This document shows, in pieces, positions 23,500-31,884 of a stretch of 64,000 nt of DNA (position 1 is the first letter of the stretch; each line of letters begins with the position of its first letter). Below the pieces are notes generated by a model. It saw only the letters and a program-made list of their open reading frames with translations. It ran no database searches and was not told the origin of the DNA. Location of the stretch: the NCBI GenBank assembly GCA_963801065.1, contig CAWDDG010000008.1:558001-622000 (forward strand). The letters run 5' to 3'. The translations under genes were made by a program, and so were the position numbers. This stretch comes from CAWDDG01 sp963801065. GTDB taxonomy: Bacteria > Actinomycetota > Actinomycetes > Jiangellales > Jiangellaceae.

Positions 23500-24282
23500 G
23501 TGCGCATCGCGAGGTTCACGACCGACGAGGAGCCCCGCTTCGCCGCCGTGGGCGAGGACCAGACCGGCGAGATGGTGCTGGCCCTCCTCGAAGGCGACCC
23601 GCTCTACCGGCCGATCCGGCTGACAGGGGAGAGGGTGGCGCTCGTCGACGCCCGCCTGCTCGCTCCGGTGCTGCCGCGGAGCAAGGTCGTCGGCGTCGGG
23701 CGTAACTACGCCGAGCATGCCGCGGAGCTGGGCAACGAGATCCCGGCCGAGCCGCTGCTGTTCCTCAAGCCCAACACGTCGGTGATCGGGCCGGGGGAGC
23801 CGGTCGTATTGCCTACCCAGTCGCAGAGCGTCCACCACGAGGCCGAGCTGGCCGTTGTCATCGGCCGGGTCTGCCGCGACGTGCCCCGCGCCCGCGTGGC
23901 CGAGGTCGTCCTGGGCTACACCTGCGGCAACGACGTGACGGCTCGCGACCTGCAGGAGCGCGACGGGCAGTGGGCTCGGGCGAAGGGCTTCGACTCGTTC
24001 TGCCCGCTCGGGCCGTGGATCGAGACCGACCTTGACACGGCCGATCTCGCCGTCACGTGCACGGTCGGCGACGAGCTGCGCCAATCCGGGCGGACATCGC
24101 AGATGATCCACGATGTGGCCGCGTTGGTGTCCTATGTCAGCGAGGCGTTCACGCTGTTACCCGGCGACGTGATCCTCACCGGCACGCCGTCCGGCGTCGG
24201 CCCGATCGTGGCCGGCGACGAGGTCACCGTCACGGTCGAGGGCATCGGCGCGCTCACCAACCGGGTCGTCGCCTCGAGCTGA
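23500..24282 (+). CDS. fumarylacetoacetate hydrolase family protein
   Basis: A 260-residue FAH-fold protein. It has VVGVGRNYAEHAAELGNEIPAEPLLFLKPNTSVIGPGEPVVLP, the metal-binding HHEAELAVVIGRVCRDVP, GYTCGNDVTARDLQ, KGFDSFCPLGPW and LTGTPSGVGPIVAGDEVTV. This subgroup includes 2-hydroxyhepta-2,4-diene-1,7-dioate isomerase and oxaloacetate decarboxylase-like enzymes; the exact substrate is unknown. GTG start at 23500. It directly precedes gltX, a common actinobacterial arrangement. Confidence 0.93.
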   Translation: MRIARFTTDEEPRFAAVGEDQTGEMVLALLEGDPLYRPIRLTGERVALVDARLLAPVLPRSKVVGVGRNYAEHAAELGNEIPAEPLLFLKPNTSVIGPGEPVVLPTQSQSVHHEAELAVVIGRVCRDVPRARVAEVVLGYTCGNDVTARDLQERDGQWARAKGFDSFCPLGPWIETDLDTADLAVTCTVGDELRQSGRTSQMIHDVAALVSYVSEAFTLLPGDVILTGTPSGVGPIVAGDEVTVTVEGIGALTNRVVASS

Positions 24283-24366
24283 GACGTGGGCCGTAGCCGG
24301 CGGGTTCCAGTCTGCCGAGCGATACCCTCGAACGTCCCCACCTCTCGACACCCCAGGTGATCTCAC

Positions 24367-25914
24367 GTGACCGACGGCACGCGCACGTCCGACGACTACG
24401 TGCTCGGAGATGTCGCACCGGCTGACGTCCGGGTCCGCTTCTCTCCCTCGCCGACCGGGAACCCGCACGTCGGTCTGATCCGCACGACGCTTTTCAACTG
24501 GGCCTTCGCCCGCCATTACGGCGGCAAGTTCGTGCTCCGAATCGAGGACACCGACGCAGCCCGGGACTCCGAGGAGTCCTATCTCGCCATGCTCGACGCG
24601 CTGCGGTGGCTCGGTCTGGAATGGGACGAGGGCCCCGACGTCGGCGGCCCGCACGGCCCGTACCGCCAGTCTCTGCGGCACGACGTCTACCGCGACGTCG
24701 TCGCCCGGCTGCTGGAGTCGGGTCGCGCCTACCACTGCTACTGCAGCCAGGCAGAGCTCGACGAGCGCCGGGAGGCCGCGAGGGCTGCGGGAAGGCCGAG
24801 CGGGTATGACGGCCACTGTCGGTCGCTCAGCCCCCAGCAGGTTGCCGCGTTCCGTGCCGAGGGACGCGAACCGGTGGTACGTCTGCGTATGCCCGACCGG
24901 GCGATCTCCGTCGAGGACCTGGTGAGAGGCGTCGTCACGGTCGACGCGGACAACGTGTTCGACTACGTGCTCGTCCGCGCCAACGGCCGGCCGTTGTACA
25001 CCCTGGTGAACCCGGTGGACGACGCGCTCATGGGCATCACCCATGTGCTGCGAGGTGAAGACCTCCTCTCGTCGACCTTCCGGCAGATCGTCCTGCACGA
25101 GGCGTTGCGCGAGATCGGCGTCGCCGGTGGGCCGTTGCCGCGCTACGGGCACCTGCCGTTCGTCATGGGCGAGGGCAACAAGAAGCTCTCCAAGCGTGAT
25201 CCCACGTCGTCGCTCCAGCTGTACCGCGATCGCGGATTCCTGCCCGAGGGCCTCTTGAACTACCTGGCGCTGCTCGGCTGGTCGATCGGCGACGATCGCG
25301 AGATCTTCTCCCTTGACGAGATGGCCAAGGCGTTCGACGTGACGCGAGTCAACCCGAACCCGGCGCGGTTCGACCTGAGGAAGGCCGAGGCGATCAACGG
25401 GGTCTGGCTGCGACGGCTCGCCCCGGAGGACCTGGCCGGCCGGATGGTGCCGCACCTGCAGGCGGCCGGTGTGCTGCCCGCGTCGCCGTCGGAGGATCAG
25501 CTGGCCGTGCTGCGGGCCGCGACGCCGCTGGTTCAGGAGCGGATGACGGTCCTGGACGAGTCCGTCGGCATGTTGGGCTTCCTCTTCGCTGAGGGTGACG
25601 TGCTCGGCCACGACGAAGCCGCCGACCGCATGCTGGTGCCCGACGCCGAGCCTGCGCTGGCCGCAGCGCGCGGCACGCTGGCTGGTCTCGGCGAATGGAA
25701 GACCGAGGCGATCGAGGCGGCACTTCGCGCGGCACTCGTGGACGGTCTCGGTATGAAACCCAGGCACGCCTTCGGGCCACTGAGGGTCGCGGTGACTGGA
25801 CGGCGGGTGTCACCGCCGTTGTTCGAGTCGCTGGAGCTTCTCGGTCGCGATCGCGCGCTGGCCAGGCTGGACGCGGCGCTCGCCCGAGCGACGAGTCCCG
25901 ACGGCGTCACCTGA
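24367..25914 (+). CDS. gltX: glutamyl-tRNA synthetase
   Basis: A 515-residue class I synthetase. The HIGH-type signature is RFSPSPTGNPHVGLIRTTLFNW and the KMSKS-type loop is GNKKLSKRDPTSSLQLYRDRGFLPEGLLNYLALLGWS. RIEDTDAARDSEESY and RGEDLLSSTFRQ are typical. With gatCAB in this window it should be non-discriminating and charge tRNA(Gln) with Glu as well as tRNA(Glu). Both these tRNA genes follow directly. GTG start. Confidence 0.97.
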   Translation: MTDGTRTSDDYVLGDVAPADVRVRFSPSPTGNPHVGLIRTTLFNWAFARHYGGKFVLRIEDTDAARDSEESYLAMLDALRWLGLEWDEGPDVGGPHGPYRQSLRHDVYRDVVARLLESGRAYHCYCSQAELDERREAARAAGRPSGYDGHCRSLSPQQVAAFRAEGREPVVRLRMPDRAISVEDLVRGVVTVDADNVFDYVLVRANGRPLYTLVNPVDDALMGITHVLRGEDLLSSTFRQIVLHEALREIGVAGGPLPRYGHLPFVMGEGNKKLSKRDPTSSLQLYRDRGFLPEGLLNYLALLGWSIGDDREIFSLDEMAKAFDVTRVNPNPARFDLRKAEAINGVWLRRLAPEDLAGRMVPHLQAAGVLPASPSEDQLAVLRAATPLVQERMTVLDESVGMLGFLFAEGDVLGHDEAADRMLVPDAEPALAAARGTLAGLGEWKTEAIEAALRAALVDGLGMKPRHAFGPLRVAVTGRRVSPPLFESLELLGRDRALARLDAALARATSPDGVT

Positions 25915-26056
25915 TCACCGCCGGCGCCGGGCCGGGTGGATAGCGTGATCGATCTCGCCTTGTGACGCTCGCAGTCGCGGGCCGGGCGAGTTGGAGAGGC
26001 GGTCCGGCGACCGGTATCCTTTCGGGGCGATCGGGCGCCCTAGGCGTCCGATCTGG

Positions 26057-26128
26057 TGGGGTATGGTGTAATTGGCAGCACGACTGATTCTGGTTCAGTT
26101 AGTCTAGGTTCGAGTCCTGGTACCCCAG
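26057..26128 (+). tRNA. tRNA-Gln (anticodon CTG)
   Basis: 72 bases fold as a cloverleaf: acceptor TGGGGTA with TACCCCA, anticodon stem ACTGA/TCAGT around TTCTGGT with CTG at positions 34-36, and T-loop GGTTCGAGTCC. CCA is not encoded. Paired with the tRNA-Glu downstream. Confidence 0.96.
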
Positions 26129-26187
26129 CGCAATTTGGAACCGATCCCGGGCTCCGGTAACGTTCCGCTCCGCGACGTTCGTCGCAC

Positions 26188-26260
26188 GGCCCCGTTGTGT
26201 AGCGGCCTAGCACGCCGCCCTCTCAAGGCGGTAGCGCGGGTTCGAATCCCGTCGGGGCTA
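26188..26260 (+). tRNA. tRNA-Glu (anticodon CTC)
   Basis: 73 bases fold as a cloverleaf: acceptor GGCCCCG with CGGGGCT (one G-U pair), anticodon stem CCGCC/GGCGG around CTCTCAA with CTC at 34-36, and T-arm GCGGGTTCGAATCCCGT. Discriminator A. A strong terminator follows at 26267. Confidence 0.96.
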
Positions 26261-26266
26261 CGGCAG

Positions 26267-26297
26267 ACCCCTTCGACCGTCCCGGTCGGAGGGGTTT
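26267..26297 (+). terminator. intrinsic terminator after tRNA-Glu
   Basis: ACCCCTTCGACCG (26267-26279) pairs with CGGTCGGAGGGGT (26283-26295) over a 3-base loop, a 13-bp stem with one G-T pair, then TTTGG. It ends the tRNA transcript and may also serve the convergent IclR gene. Confidence 0.85.
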
Positions 26298-26312
26298 GGT
26301 CTACGTCAGGGC

Positions 26313-27032
26313 CTAGTCCTCCGCGCTGCGCAGGACGGTGGTGAGCCGTTCGGCGGCGCCCAGCACCGCGGCGGCGTGCATGCGGCCCGGCTGGCGGGTG
26401 AGCCGCTCGATCGGGCCGGAGACGGACACCGCCGCCACCACGCGGCCGCTCGATGCCCGCACGGGCGCCGACACCGAGGCCACACCGGGCTCGCGCTCGG
26501 CGACACTCTGCGCCCAGCCGCGGCGCCGGACCGCGGCGAGCATCGTGGCGGTGAACCGGGCTCCCTGTAGGCCGCGGTGCATCCGCTCGGGCTCCTCCCA
26601 GGCCAGCAGGATCTGCGCCGCCGAGCCGGCCAGCATGGTCAAGGTGGCCCCGACCGGGATCGTGTCCCGCAGGCCGGTGGGTCGCTCCGCGGCGGCGACG
26701 CAGATCCGGTGGTCGCCCTGCCGGCGGAAAAGCTGTGCACTCTCGCCCGTGGCTTCGCGGAGACGGGCCAGGACCGGGCCCGCGGCTGCGAGCAGCCGGT
26801 CCTCGCCGGCCGCCGTCGCGAGCTCACCCAGGCGCGGCCCGAGGATGAACCTGCCGTGCAGGTCGCGCGAGACCAACCGGTGGTGCTCGAGCGCCACCGC
26901 GAGCCGGTGCGCCGTCGGGCGGGCCAGCCCGGTGTGGTTGACGAGGTTCGCCAGTGTCGCCGGACCGGCTTCCAGGGCCGACAGCACGAGCGCCGCCTTG
27001 TCGAGCACCCCGACTCCGCTAGAGTTGTCCAT
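26313..27032 (-). CDS. IclR-family regulator of leuCD (NdgR/LeuR type)
   Basis: A 239-residue IclR protein: N-terminal winged helix (VGVLDKAALVLSALEAGPATLANLVNHTGLARPTAHRLAVALEHHRLVSRD) and C-terminal effector domain (VPVGATLTMLAGSAAQILLAWE, GWAQSVAEREPGVASVSAPV, AAVSVSGPIERL). Its position divergent from leuCD is the well-known place of NdgR in Streptomyces and its relatives, which control leucine and related amino-acid genes. ATG 27032 is chosen; an upstream extension would run through the operator. The inverted repeat between the genes supports autoregulation. Confidence 0.9.
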   Translation of the reverse strand: MDNSSGVGVLDKAALVLSALEAGPATLANLVNHTGLARPTAHRLAVALEHHRLVSRDLHGRFILGPRLGELATAAGEDRLLAAAGPVLARLREATGESAQLFRRQGDHRICVAAAERPTGLRDTIPVGATLTMLAGSAAQILLAWEEPERMHRGLQGARFTATMLAAVRRRGWAQSVAEREPGVASVSAPVRASSGRVVAAVSVSGPIERLTRQPGRMHAAAVLGAAERLTTVLRSAED

Positions 27033-27041
27033 GACTCGATA

Positions 27042-27068
27042 TTGCCATCTCAACATACGAGATGACAA
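27042..27068. promoter_or_regulatory. inverted-repeat operator between IclR and leuC
   Basis: TTGCCATCTC (27042-27051) and GAGATGACAA (27059-27068) form arms matching at nine of ten positions around a 7-base spacer. The site lies directly upstream of the IclR start and about 77 bases before leuC. It is the obvious binding site for the IclR/NdgR-like protein. Confidence 0.7.
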
Positions 27069-27144
27069 CTAGCGCCACGCCGAACCGAGGACGAGCATCC
27101 GTGCGGCAGACGGCGCCACCCAGCGACGCGAGGAGGAACCGGTC

Positions 27145-28560
27145 ATGGGTAGAACCCTTGCCGAGAAACTGTGGGACGCGCACGTCGTCCGCCGGGCAGA
27201 GGGTGAGCCGGACCTCCTTTACGTCGATCTTCATCTGGTGCACGAGGTGACGAGCCCACAGGCCTTCGACGGGCTGCGCATCGCGGAACGCGGCGTGCGC
27301 CGGCCCGACCTCACCATCGCGACCGAGGACCACAACGTCCCGACGATCGGCATCGAGCTGCCGATCGCCGATCCGGTGTCGCGCACCCAGGTCGAGACGC
27401 TGCGACGCAACTGCGACGACTTCGGCATCCGTCTTCATCGGATGGGCGACCTCGAGCAGGGCATCGTCCACATCATCGGGCCCCAGCTGGGCCTGACCCA
27501 ACCGGGCATGACTGTCGTGTGCGGCGACTCCCACACGTCCACCCACGGTGCGTTCGGAGCGCTGGCCTTCGGCATCGGCACCAGCGAGGTCGAGCACGTC
27601 CTGGCCACGCAGACGCTGCCGATGCGGCCGTTCAAGACCATGGCGGTCACCGTCGACGGCGAGCTGCGCCCCGGCGTCACTGCCAAGGACGTCATCCTGG
27701 CGGTCATCGCGACGATCGGCACCGGCGGCGGCCAGGGCTACGTTCTCGAATACCGTGGCGAGGCCATCCGCGCGATGTCGGTGGAGGCGCGGATGACCAT
27801 CTGCAACATGTCGATCGAGGCCGGGGCGCGGGCCGGGATGGTCGCGCCGGACGAGACGACGTTCGCGTACCTCAAGGACCGCCCGCACGCCCCGCAGGGC
27901 GCCCAGTGGGACACGGCTCTTGAGACATGGCGCGAGCTGCGCACCGACGACGACGCCGTGTTCGACGCGGAGGTCGTTTTGCGCGCCGACGAGATCGAAC
28001 CCTTCGTCACCTGGGGCACGAACCCTGGACAAGGCCTGCCGCTGTCGGCCAGTGTGCCGGACCCGGCGTCTTTCGCCGACGAGGGCGCACGCAACGCCGC
28101 CGAGCGTGCGCTGGCGTACATGGACCTCAACCCGGGCACGCCATTGCGCGAGATCGCGGTCGACACGGTGTTCCTCGGCTCGTGCACGAACGGCCGCATC
28201 GAGGACCTCCGCGGGGCTGCCGGTGTCATCAGGGGGCGCAAGGTCGCCGACGGCGTCCGGATGCTCGTCGTTCCCGGTTCCATGCGGGTACGGGCCCAAG
28301 CCGAGCTCGAGGGGCTGCACGAGGTGTTCCTGGCCGCCGGGGCCGAGTGGCGGACAGCCGGCTGTTCGATGTGCCTGGGAATGAACCCCGACCAGCTCGC
28401 GCCCGGTGAGCGCAGCGCGTCGACGTCGAACCGCAATTTCGAGGGTCGGCAAGGCCGTGGCGGCCGCACGCACCTCGTCTCGCCGCTCGTCGCCGCCGCG
28501 ACTGCTGTGACCGGACGGCTCGCCGCACCGGCCGACCTGCCAGAGCTCGTGGAGGCCTGA
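27145..28560 (+). CDS. leuC: 3-isopropylmalate dehydratase large subunit
   Basis: A 471-residue aconitase-family subunit. The three Fe-S cysteines are visible in LGSCTNGR and in TAGCSMCLGMNPD. Other landmarks: LAEKLWDAHVV, DLHLVHEVTSPQAFDGLR, VVCGDSHTSTHGAFGALAFGIGTSEVEHVLATQ, CNMSIEAGARAGMVAPDE. It isomerises 2- to 3-isopropylmalate and also acts on citramalate. ATG at 27145 follows GAGGA. Operon with leuD. Confidence 0.98.
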   Translation: MGRTLAEKLWDAHVVRRAEGEPDLLYVDLHLVHEVTSPQAFDGLRIAERGVRRPDLTIATEDHNVPTIGIELPIADPVSRTQVETLRRNCDDFGIRLHRMGDLEQGIVHIIGPQLGLTQPGMTVVCGDSHTSTHGAFGALAFGIGTSEVEHVLATQTLPMRPFKTMAVTVDGELRPGVTAKDVILAVIATIGTGGGQGYVLEYRGEAIRAMSVEARMTICNMSIEAGARAGMVAPDETTFAYLKDRPHAPQGAQWDTALETWRELRTDDDAVFDAEVVLRADEIEPFVTWGTNPGQGLPLSASVPDPASFADEGARNAAERALAYMDLNPGTPLREIAVDTVFLGSCTNGRIEDLRGAAGVIRGRKVADGVRMLVVPGSMRVRAQAELEGLHEVFLAAGAEWRTAGCSMCLGMNPDQLAPGERSASTSNRNFEGRQGRGGRTHLVSPLVAAATAVTGRLAAPADLPELVEA

Positions 28561-28564
28561 CGTC

Positions 28565-29155
28565 GTGGAGAGGTTTGCCGTGCATACCGGAGTCGGTGTG
28601 CCGCTACGCCGCAGCAACGTCGATACCGACCAGATCATCCCGGCCGAGTACCTCAAGCGGGTCAGCCGGACCGGCTTCGAGGACGGCCTGTTCGCAGCGT
28701 GGCGAGGCGACGAGACGTTCGTGCTCAACCAGCAGGCCTTCCGTACCGGCTCTGTGCTCGTCGCGGGTCCCGACTTCGGTACCGGATCGTCGCGCGAGCA
28801 CGCAGTGTGGGCGCTGAAGGACTACGGCTTCCGCGCCGTGTTGTCATCGCGCTTCGCCGACATCTTCCGAGGCAACTCCGGCAAGCAGGGTCTGTTGACA
28901 GGGCAGCTCTCGCAGGACGACATCGAGCTGATCTGGAAGGTGCTGGACAACGAGCCCGGCACCGAAGTGACTGTGGATCTGCGTGCGCGTGAGGTGCGAT
29001 GCGTCGATATCGTCGCTCCCATGCAGGTCGACGACTACACCCGGTGGCGGCTCATGGAAGGACTCGACGACATCGGGCTGAGCCTGCGACACGTCGCAGA
29101 AATCGAGGCGTTCGAGACCGCTCGACCGTCATACCTGCCACGCACAACCCTCTGA
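28565..29155 (+). CDS. leuD: 3-isopropylmalate dehydratase small subunit
   Basis: A 196-residue swivel-domain subunit: HTGVGVPLRRSNVDTDQIIPAEYLKRV, the substrate loop GPDFGTGSSREHAVWALKDYGFRAV, and RFADIFRGNSGKQGLL. GTG at 28565 lies just behind the leuC stop, with GGAGG inside the leuC end as ribosome-binding site. It forms the LeuCD isomerase. Confidence 0.97.
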   Translation: MERFAVHTGVGVPLRRSNVDTDQIIPAEYLKRVSRTGFEDGLFAAWRGDETFVLNQQAFRTGSVLVAGPDFGTGSSREHAVWALKDYGFRAVLSSRFADIFRGNSGKQGLLTGQLSQDDIELIWKVLDNEPGTEVTVDLRAREVRCVDIVAPMQVDDYTRWRLMEGLDDIGLSLRHVAEIEAFETARPSYLPRTTL

Positions 29156-29193
29156 CGCGTCCGACACGGCAACCGCGGAATCGCGTTTGTCGT

Positions 29194-29222
29194 TGTGTCG
29201 ACGGGAAATTCTCCCTAGCGTG
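29194..29222 (+). promoter_or_regulatory. promoter of the HU gene
   Basis: TTGTGT (29194-29199) and TAGCGT (29217-29222) are spaced by 17 bases and fit a sigma-70-like actinobacterial promoter. Transcription would start near 29229, about 40 bases before the HU start codon. Confidence 0.55.
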
Positions 29223-29271
29223 CGATCAGTGACGGCTACCCACCCGCTGTCCGCATTCTTTGGGGGACGTG

Positions 29272-30030
29272 GTGAACAAGACGCAGTTCGTGGACGAGCT
29301 CGCCGAACGCTTCGGCGGCAACCGCAAGGTCGCCGCGCATGCTTTGGACTCCGTCGTCGACGTCATCACCCGATCCGTGTCGGCCGGGGAGAAGGTCGTC
29401 ATCACGGGCTTCGGTGCCTTCGAGCGGACGGTGCGCAAGGCGGGCACGGCGCGCAACCCGCGGACCGGCGACGCCGTGAAGACCAGCCGGAAGTTCGTGG
29501 CCAAGTTCAGGCCGGGCAACGAGCTCAAGGAGGTCGTGAGCGGGGCACGTAAGGCACGCAAGCGGGTGGCCGACTCGCTCTCCGTCGTGCCGGCAAGCGC
29601 TGCCTCGGCAGCCGAGTCTGCCACGCGCGCGGCAGCGTCGGGCCTGCGCGCGGCCGCGGGCGCGGCCCGAAGCGCGTCGGGCGGACGATCGGCCGCAAAG
29701 AAGGCGACCACTGGGTCGCGAACCACTACGAAGAAGGCGACCATGCCAGCAAAGAAGACTGCCGCGAAGAAGTACGACGGCGAAGAAGACAACGGCGAAG
29801 AAGGCACCCGCCACCAAGAAGACGGCAGCAGCGAAGAAGACCACGGCCAAGAAGGTCACCGCTCGCAAGACCGCCGCGAAGAAGTGCGACGGCGAAGAAG
29901 GCGACAGCCAAGAAGGCGACAGCCAAGAAGGCGACAGCCAAGAAGGCACCCGCGAAGAAGGCGACGGCCAAGAAGGCACCCGCGAAGAAGGCGACAGCCA
30001 AGAAGGCACCCGCGAAGAAGACCGCGGTGA
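29272..30030 (+). CDS. hup: HU-family histone-like protein with long basic tail, tail frameshifted
   Basis: The first 95 residues are a complete HU domain (VNKTQFVDELAERFGGNRKVAAHALDSVVDVI, GFGAFERTVRKAGTARNPRTGDAVKTSRKFVAKFRPG). The tail should be the PAKKA/AKKT repeat of actinobacterial HupB. In the given sequence an extra T at 29773 and another at 29885, each right after GCCGCGAAGAAG, throw the tail out of frame. The Lys repeat continues in the shifted frame to a TGA at 30084-30086. The unshifted frame instead gives an acidic then Arg-rich tail and ends at 30030. GTG 29272 is preferred (GGGGGA upstream). Confidence 0.85.
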   Translation: MNKTQFVDELAERFGGNRKVAAHALDSVVDVITRSVSAGEKVVITGFGAFERTVRKAGTARNPRTGDAVKTSRKFVAKFRPGNELKEVVSGARKARKRVADSLSVVPASAASAAESATRAAASGLRAAAGAARSASGGRSAAKKATTGSRTTTKKATMPAKKTAAKKYDGEEDNGEEGTRHQEDGSSEEDHGQEGHRSQDRREEVRRRRRRQPRRRQPRRRQPRRHPRRRRRPRRHPRRRRQPRRHPRRRPR

Positions 30031-30111
30031 AGAAGACGACGGCCGCCAGGAAGACCACGGCCAAGCGGGTCGCATCGCGCGGTTGACGTGATCAATCGCC
30101 GGGACGGCAGG

Positions 30112-30321
30112 TCAGTCCGGGAGCGTGGCGAGCGTCAGGAAGGTCACGCGGAGTTCCGGGCCGGTTCCATCCGTTCGGATCCGCACCCGCTGGCCGACGC
30201 GGACCATGCGGAGGCCGCCGGAATCGAATGCCTCGGCGTCGTATCGAAGCTGGGTCCCGTCGTCGAGCAACACCGCACCCGACCGGGTCTGCGGATCGAA
30301 GGTCGCGACCGTCGCCTGCAC
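30112..30321 (-). CDS. small cold-shock-like/OB-fold protein
   Basis: A 69-residue protein: ATVATFDPQTRSGAVLLDDGTQLRYDAEAFDSGGLRMVRVGQRVRIRTDGTG. The start resembles the cold-shock domain (x-x-G-x-V-x-x-F-D), but the RNP motifs are poorly kept. Such genes often sit beside cofC/fbiD in actinobacteria. A role in nucleic-acid binding is inferred from the fold only. GTG start at 30321. Confidence 0.7.
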   Translation of the reverse strand: MQATVATFDPQTRSGAVLLDDGTQLRYDAEAFDSGGLRMVRVGQRVRIRTDGTGPELRVTFLTLATLPD

Positions 30322-30342
30322 GGTAGGCGAGCGTAGCCGGGC

Positions 30343-30975
30343 TCAGAGGAGTGCTGCGAGCGCTTGCGTGCGGGGGCCGACGCCGAGGCGCAGCGCGTCC
30401 CAGAGGTCGACGGCGTCGTCGACGTCGCGTCGGACCGACGGCACGTCCGCGAGGTCGAGCTCGACGGCGCCGGCGGCACGGTGTGTCGCGCGGGAGCGGC
30501 CACCGAATCGCGGCCGGAACGGAACTCCGGCCGCGACGGCGTAGAGCGTCGTACCGATCCCTGCGACATCGGCGACGAACGCGGCCCGGTGCGCCGAAGC
30601 CGCCCGCAGGGCGGCGGCGAGCTCGTCCGGACGCAGCGCCGGTAGGTCCGCGGACAGGGCGGCGAGCGGAGCGCTCGGACGGCGTTCTCTCGCCACCTCG
30701 GCACCGTGCCGCAGTGCGGCGTTGAGTCCCGCATCGGGGGCGTCGGCAACGACCATGGCACCGAGTGCCGTCACATCCCCGCTCGTCTGTGCGTCGTCGG
30801 TCACGACGACGACCTCGGCGACCTCGGGGCAGGCGAGCGCGGCCGCCACGGTGTCGACGGCGAACGCTCTGGCCACGGCGGGCCGCCGGCTCCCGGCCAC
30901 ATCGGCCAGCCGGGTCTTCGCGACCTCGGGCCGCTTCACCGGCACGATCACCGACCAGGTTGCGGAGGGACTCAT
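30343..30975 (-). CDS. cofC: phosphoenolpyruvate (2-phospho-L-lactate) guanylyltransferase of F420 synthesis
   Basis: A 210-residue nucleotidyltransferase of the CofC/FbiD family: WSVIVPVKRPEVAKTRLA, FAVDTVAAALACPEVAEVVVVTDD, DAPDAGLNAALRHG, LSADLPALRPDELAAAL, FRPRFGGRSRATHRAAGA. It activates PEP or 2-phospholactate with GTP for coenzyme F420. ATG 30975 is used; the frame stays open upstream but loses homology. FbiA/B/C are not in this window. Also known as fbiD in mycobacteria. Confidence 0.9.
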   Translation of the reverse strand: MSPSATWSVIVPVKRPEVAKTRLADVAGSRRPAVARAFAVDTVAAALACPEVAEVVVVTDDAQTSGDVTALGAMVVADAPDAGLNAALRHGAEVARERRPSAPLAALSADLPALRPDELAAALRAASAHRAAFVADVAGIGTTLYAVAAGVPFRPRFGGRSRATHRAAGAVELDLADVPSVRRDVDDAVDLWDALRLGVGPRTQALAALL

Positions 30976-31083
30976 CTCGCCAATCGTCTCAGGGGCTGAC
31001 GGTGAGCATCGACGGGCTCGACGCCGGCCCGCCGTACGGGTCACACTGTCCCGGCCGATCAGCGGCGACGACAAGGAGGACGC

Positions 31084-31884
31084 GTGGGCGGACCTAGACA
31101 GCGGCTTGGCTTCTGGTACCGCTTCGTGGCCGCCATCGTGCGCCCGGTGTTGATGGCGACGACCAGGCGCGAGTGGCGCGGCGCCGAGCACCTGCCGGCT
31201 GTCGGGACGGGCGTCGTGGTCTCGCCCAACCACATCTCGTACGCGGACCCGCTGACGTTGGCGCATTTCCTGTGGGACAACGGTCGTGCTCCGCGTTATC
31301 TGGCGAAGGAGGCGGTATTCCGGATCCCGATCATCGGGAGGATCATCGCCGCCTGCGGCCAGATCCCCGTGTACCGCGAATCGAAAGACGCGGCCAAGGC
31401 CTTCCGCGACGCCGTCGCCGCCGTCGAGGCAGGCGAGTGTGTCGGGATCTACCCCGAGGGCACGATCACACGCGACCCGGACCTGTGGCCAATGGTCGGC
31501 AAGACCGGGGCGGCGCGGGTCGCGCTCGAGACCGGCTGTCCGGTGATCCCGGTCGCGCAGTGGGGGCCGCATGAGATCCTCGCGCCGTACTCGAAACGGG
31601 TGCGGTTGCTGCCACGGAAGACGATCAAGGTCCTCGCCGGGCCGCCGGTCGATCTCGACGATCTCCGCGGGCAGCCCATCACGCCAGCTGTGCTCCGGCA
31701 GGCGACGGATCGGATCCTCGACGCGATCACCGCCCGGCTCGCCGAGCTGCGGGGGGAGATTCCACCAGCTACCCGGTTCAGCCCGGGACCGGCCGGACTG
31801 CCGCGGACCGGCAACCCGGGCAAGGGAAACGCCGCACCGGGAGCGGGCAACCGTGCCGACACGGCCGCGGGGGAGCAGGAGTGA
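31084..31884 (+). CDS. plsC: 1-acyl-sn-glycerol-3-phosphate acyltransferase
   Basis: A 266-residue PlsC-family enzyme of phospholipid synthesis. The catalytic NHxxxxD is SPNHISYADPLT, followed by AKEAVFRIPIIGRIIAACGQIPVYR and the substrate motif VGIYPEGTITRDPDLWPMVGKTGAARVAL. The C-terminal 45 residues are low-complexity Gly/Pro/Ala. The GTG start at 31084 follows AAGGAGGACGC. The stop overlaps gpsA, so both lipid genes are coupled. Confidence 0.93.
   Translation: MGGPRQRLGFWYRFVAAIVRPVLMATTRREWRGAEHLPAVGTGVVVSPNHISYADPLTLAHFLWDNGRAPRYLAKEAVFRIPIIGRIIAACGQIPVYRESKDAAKAFRDAVAAVEAGECVGIYPEGTITRDPDLWPMVGKTGAARVALETGCPVIPVAQWGPHEILAPYSKRVRLLPRKTIKVLAGPPVDLDDLRGQPITPAVLRQATDRILDAITARLAELRGEIPPATRFSPGPAGLPRTGNPGKGNAAPGAGNRADTAAGEQE

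Noticed and set aside
29880..30030. Repeats in the HU tail as a separate repeat element
   Set aside because: They are the codon repeats of the Lys/Ala tail of HU.
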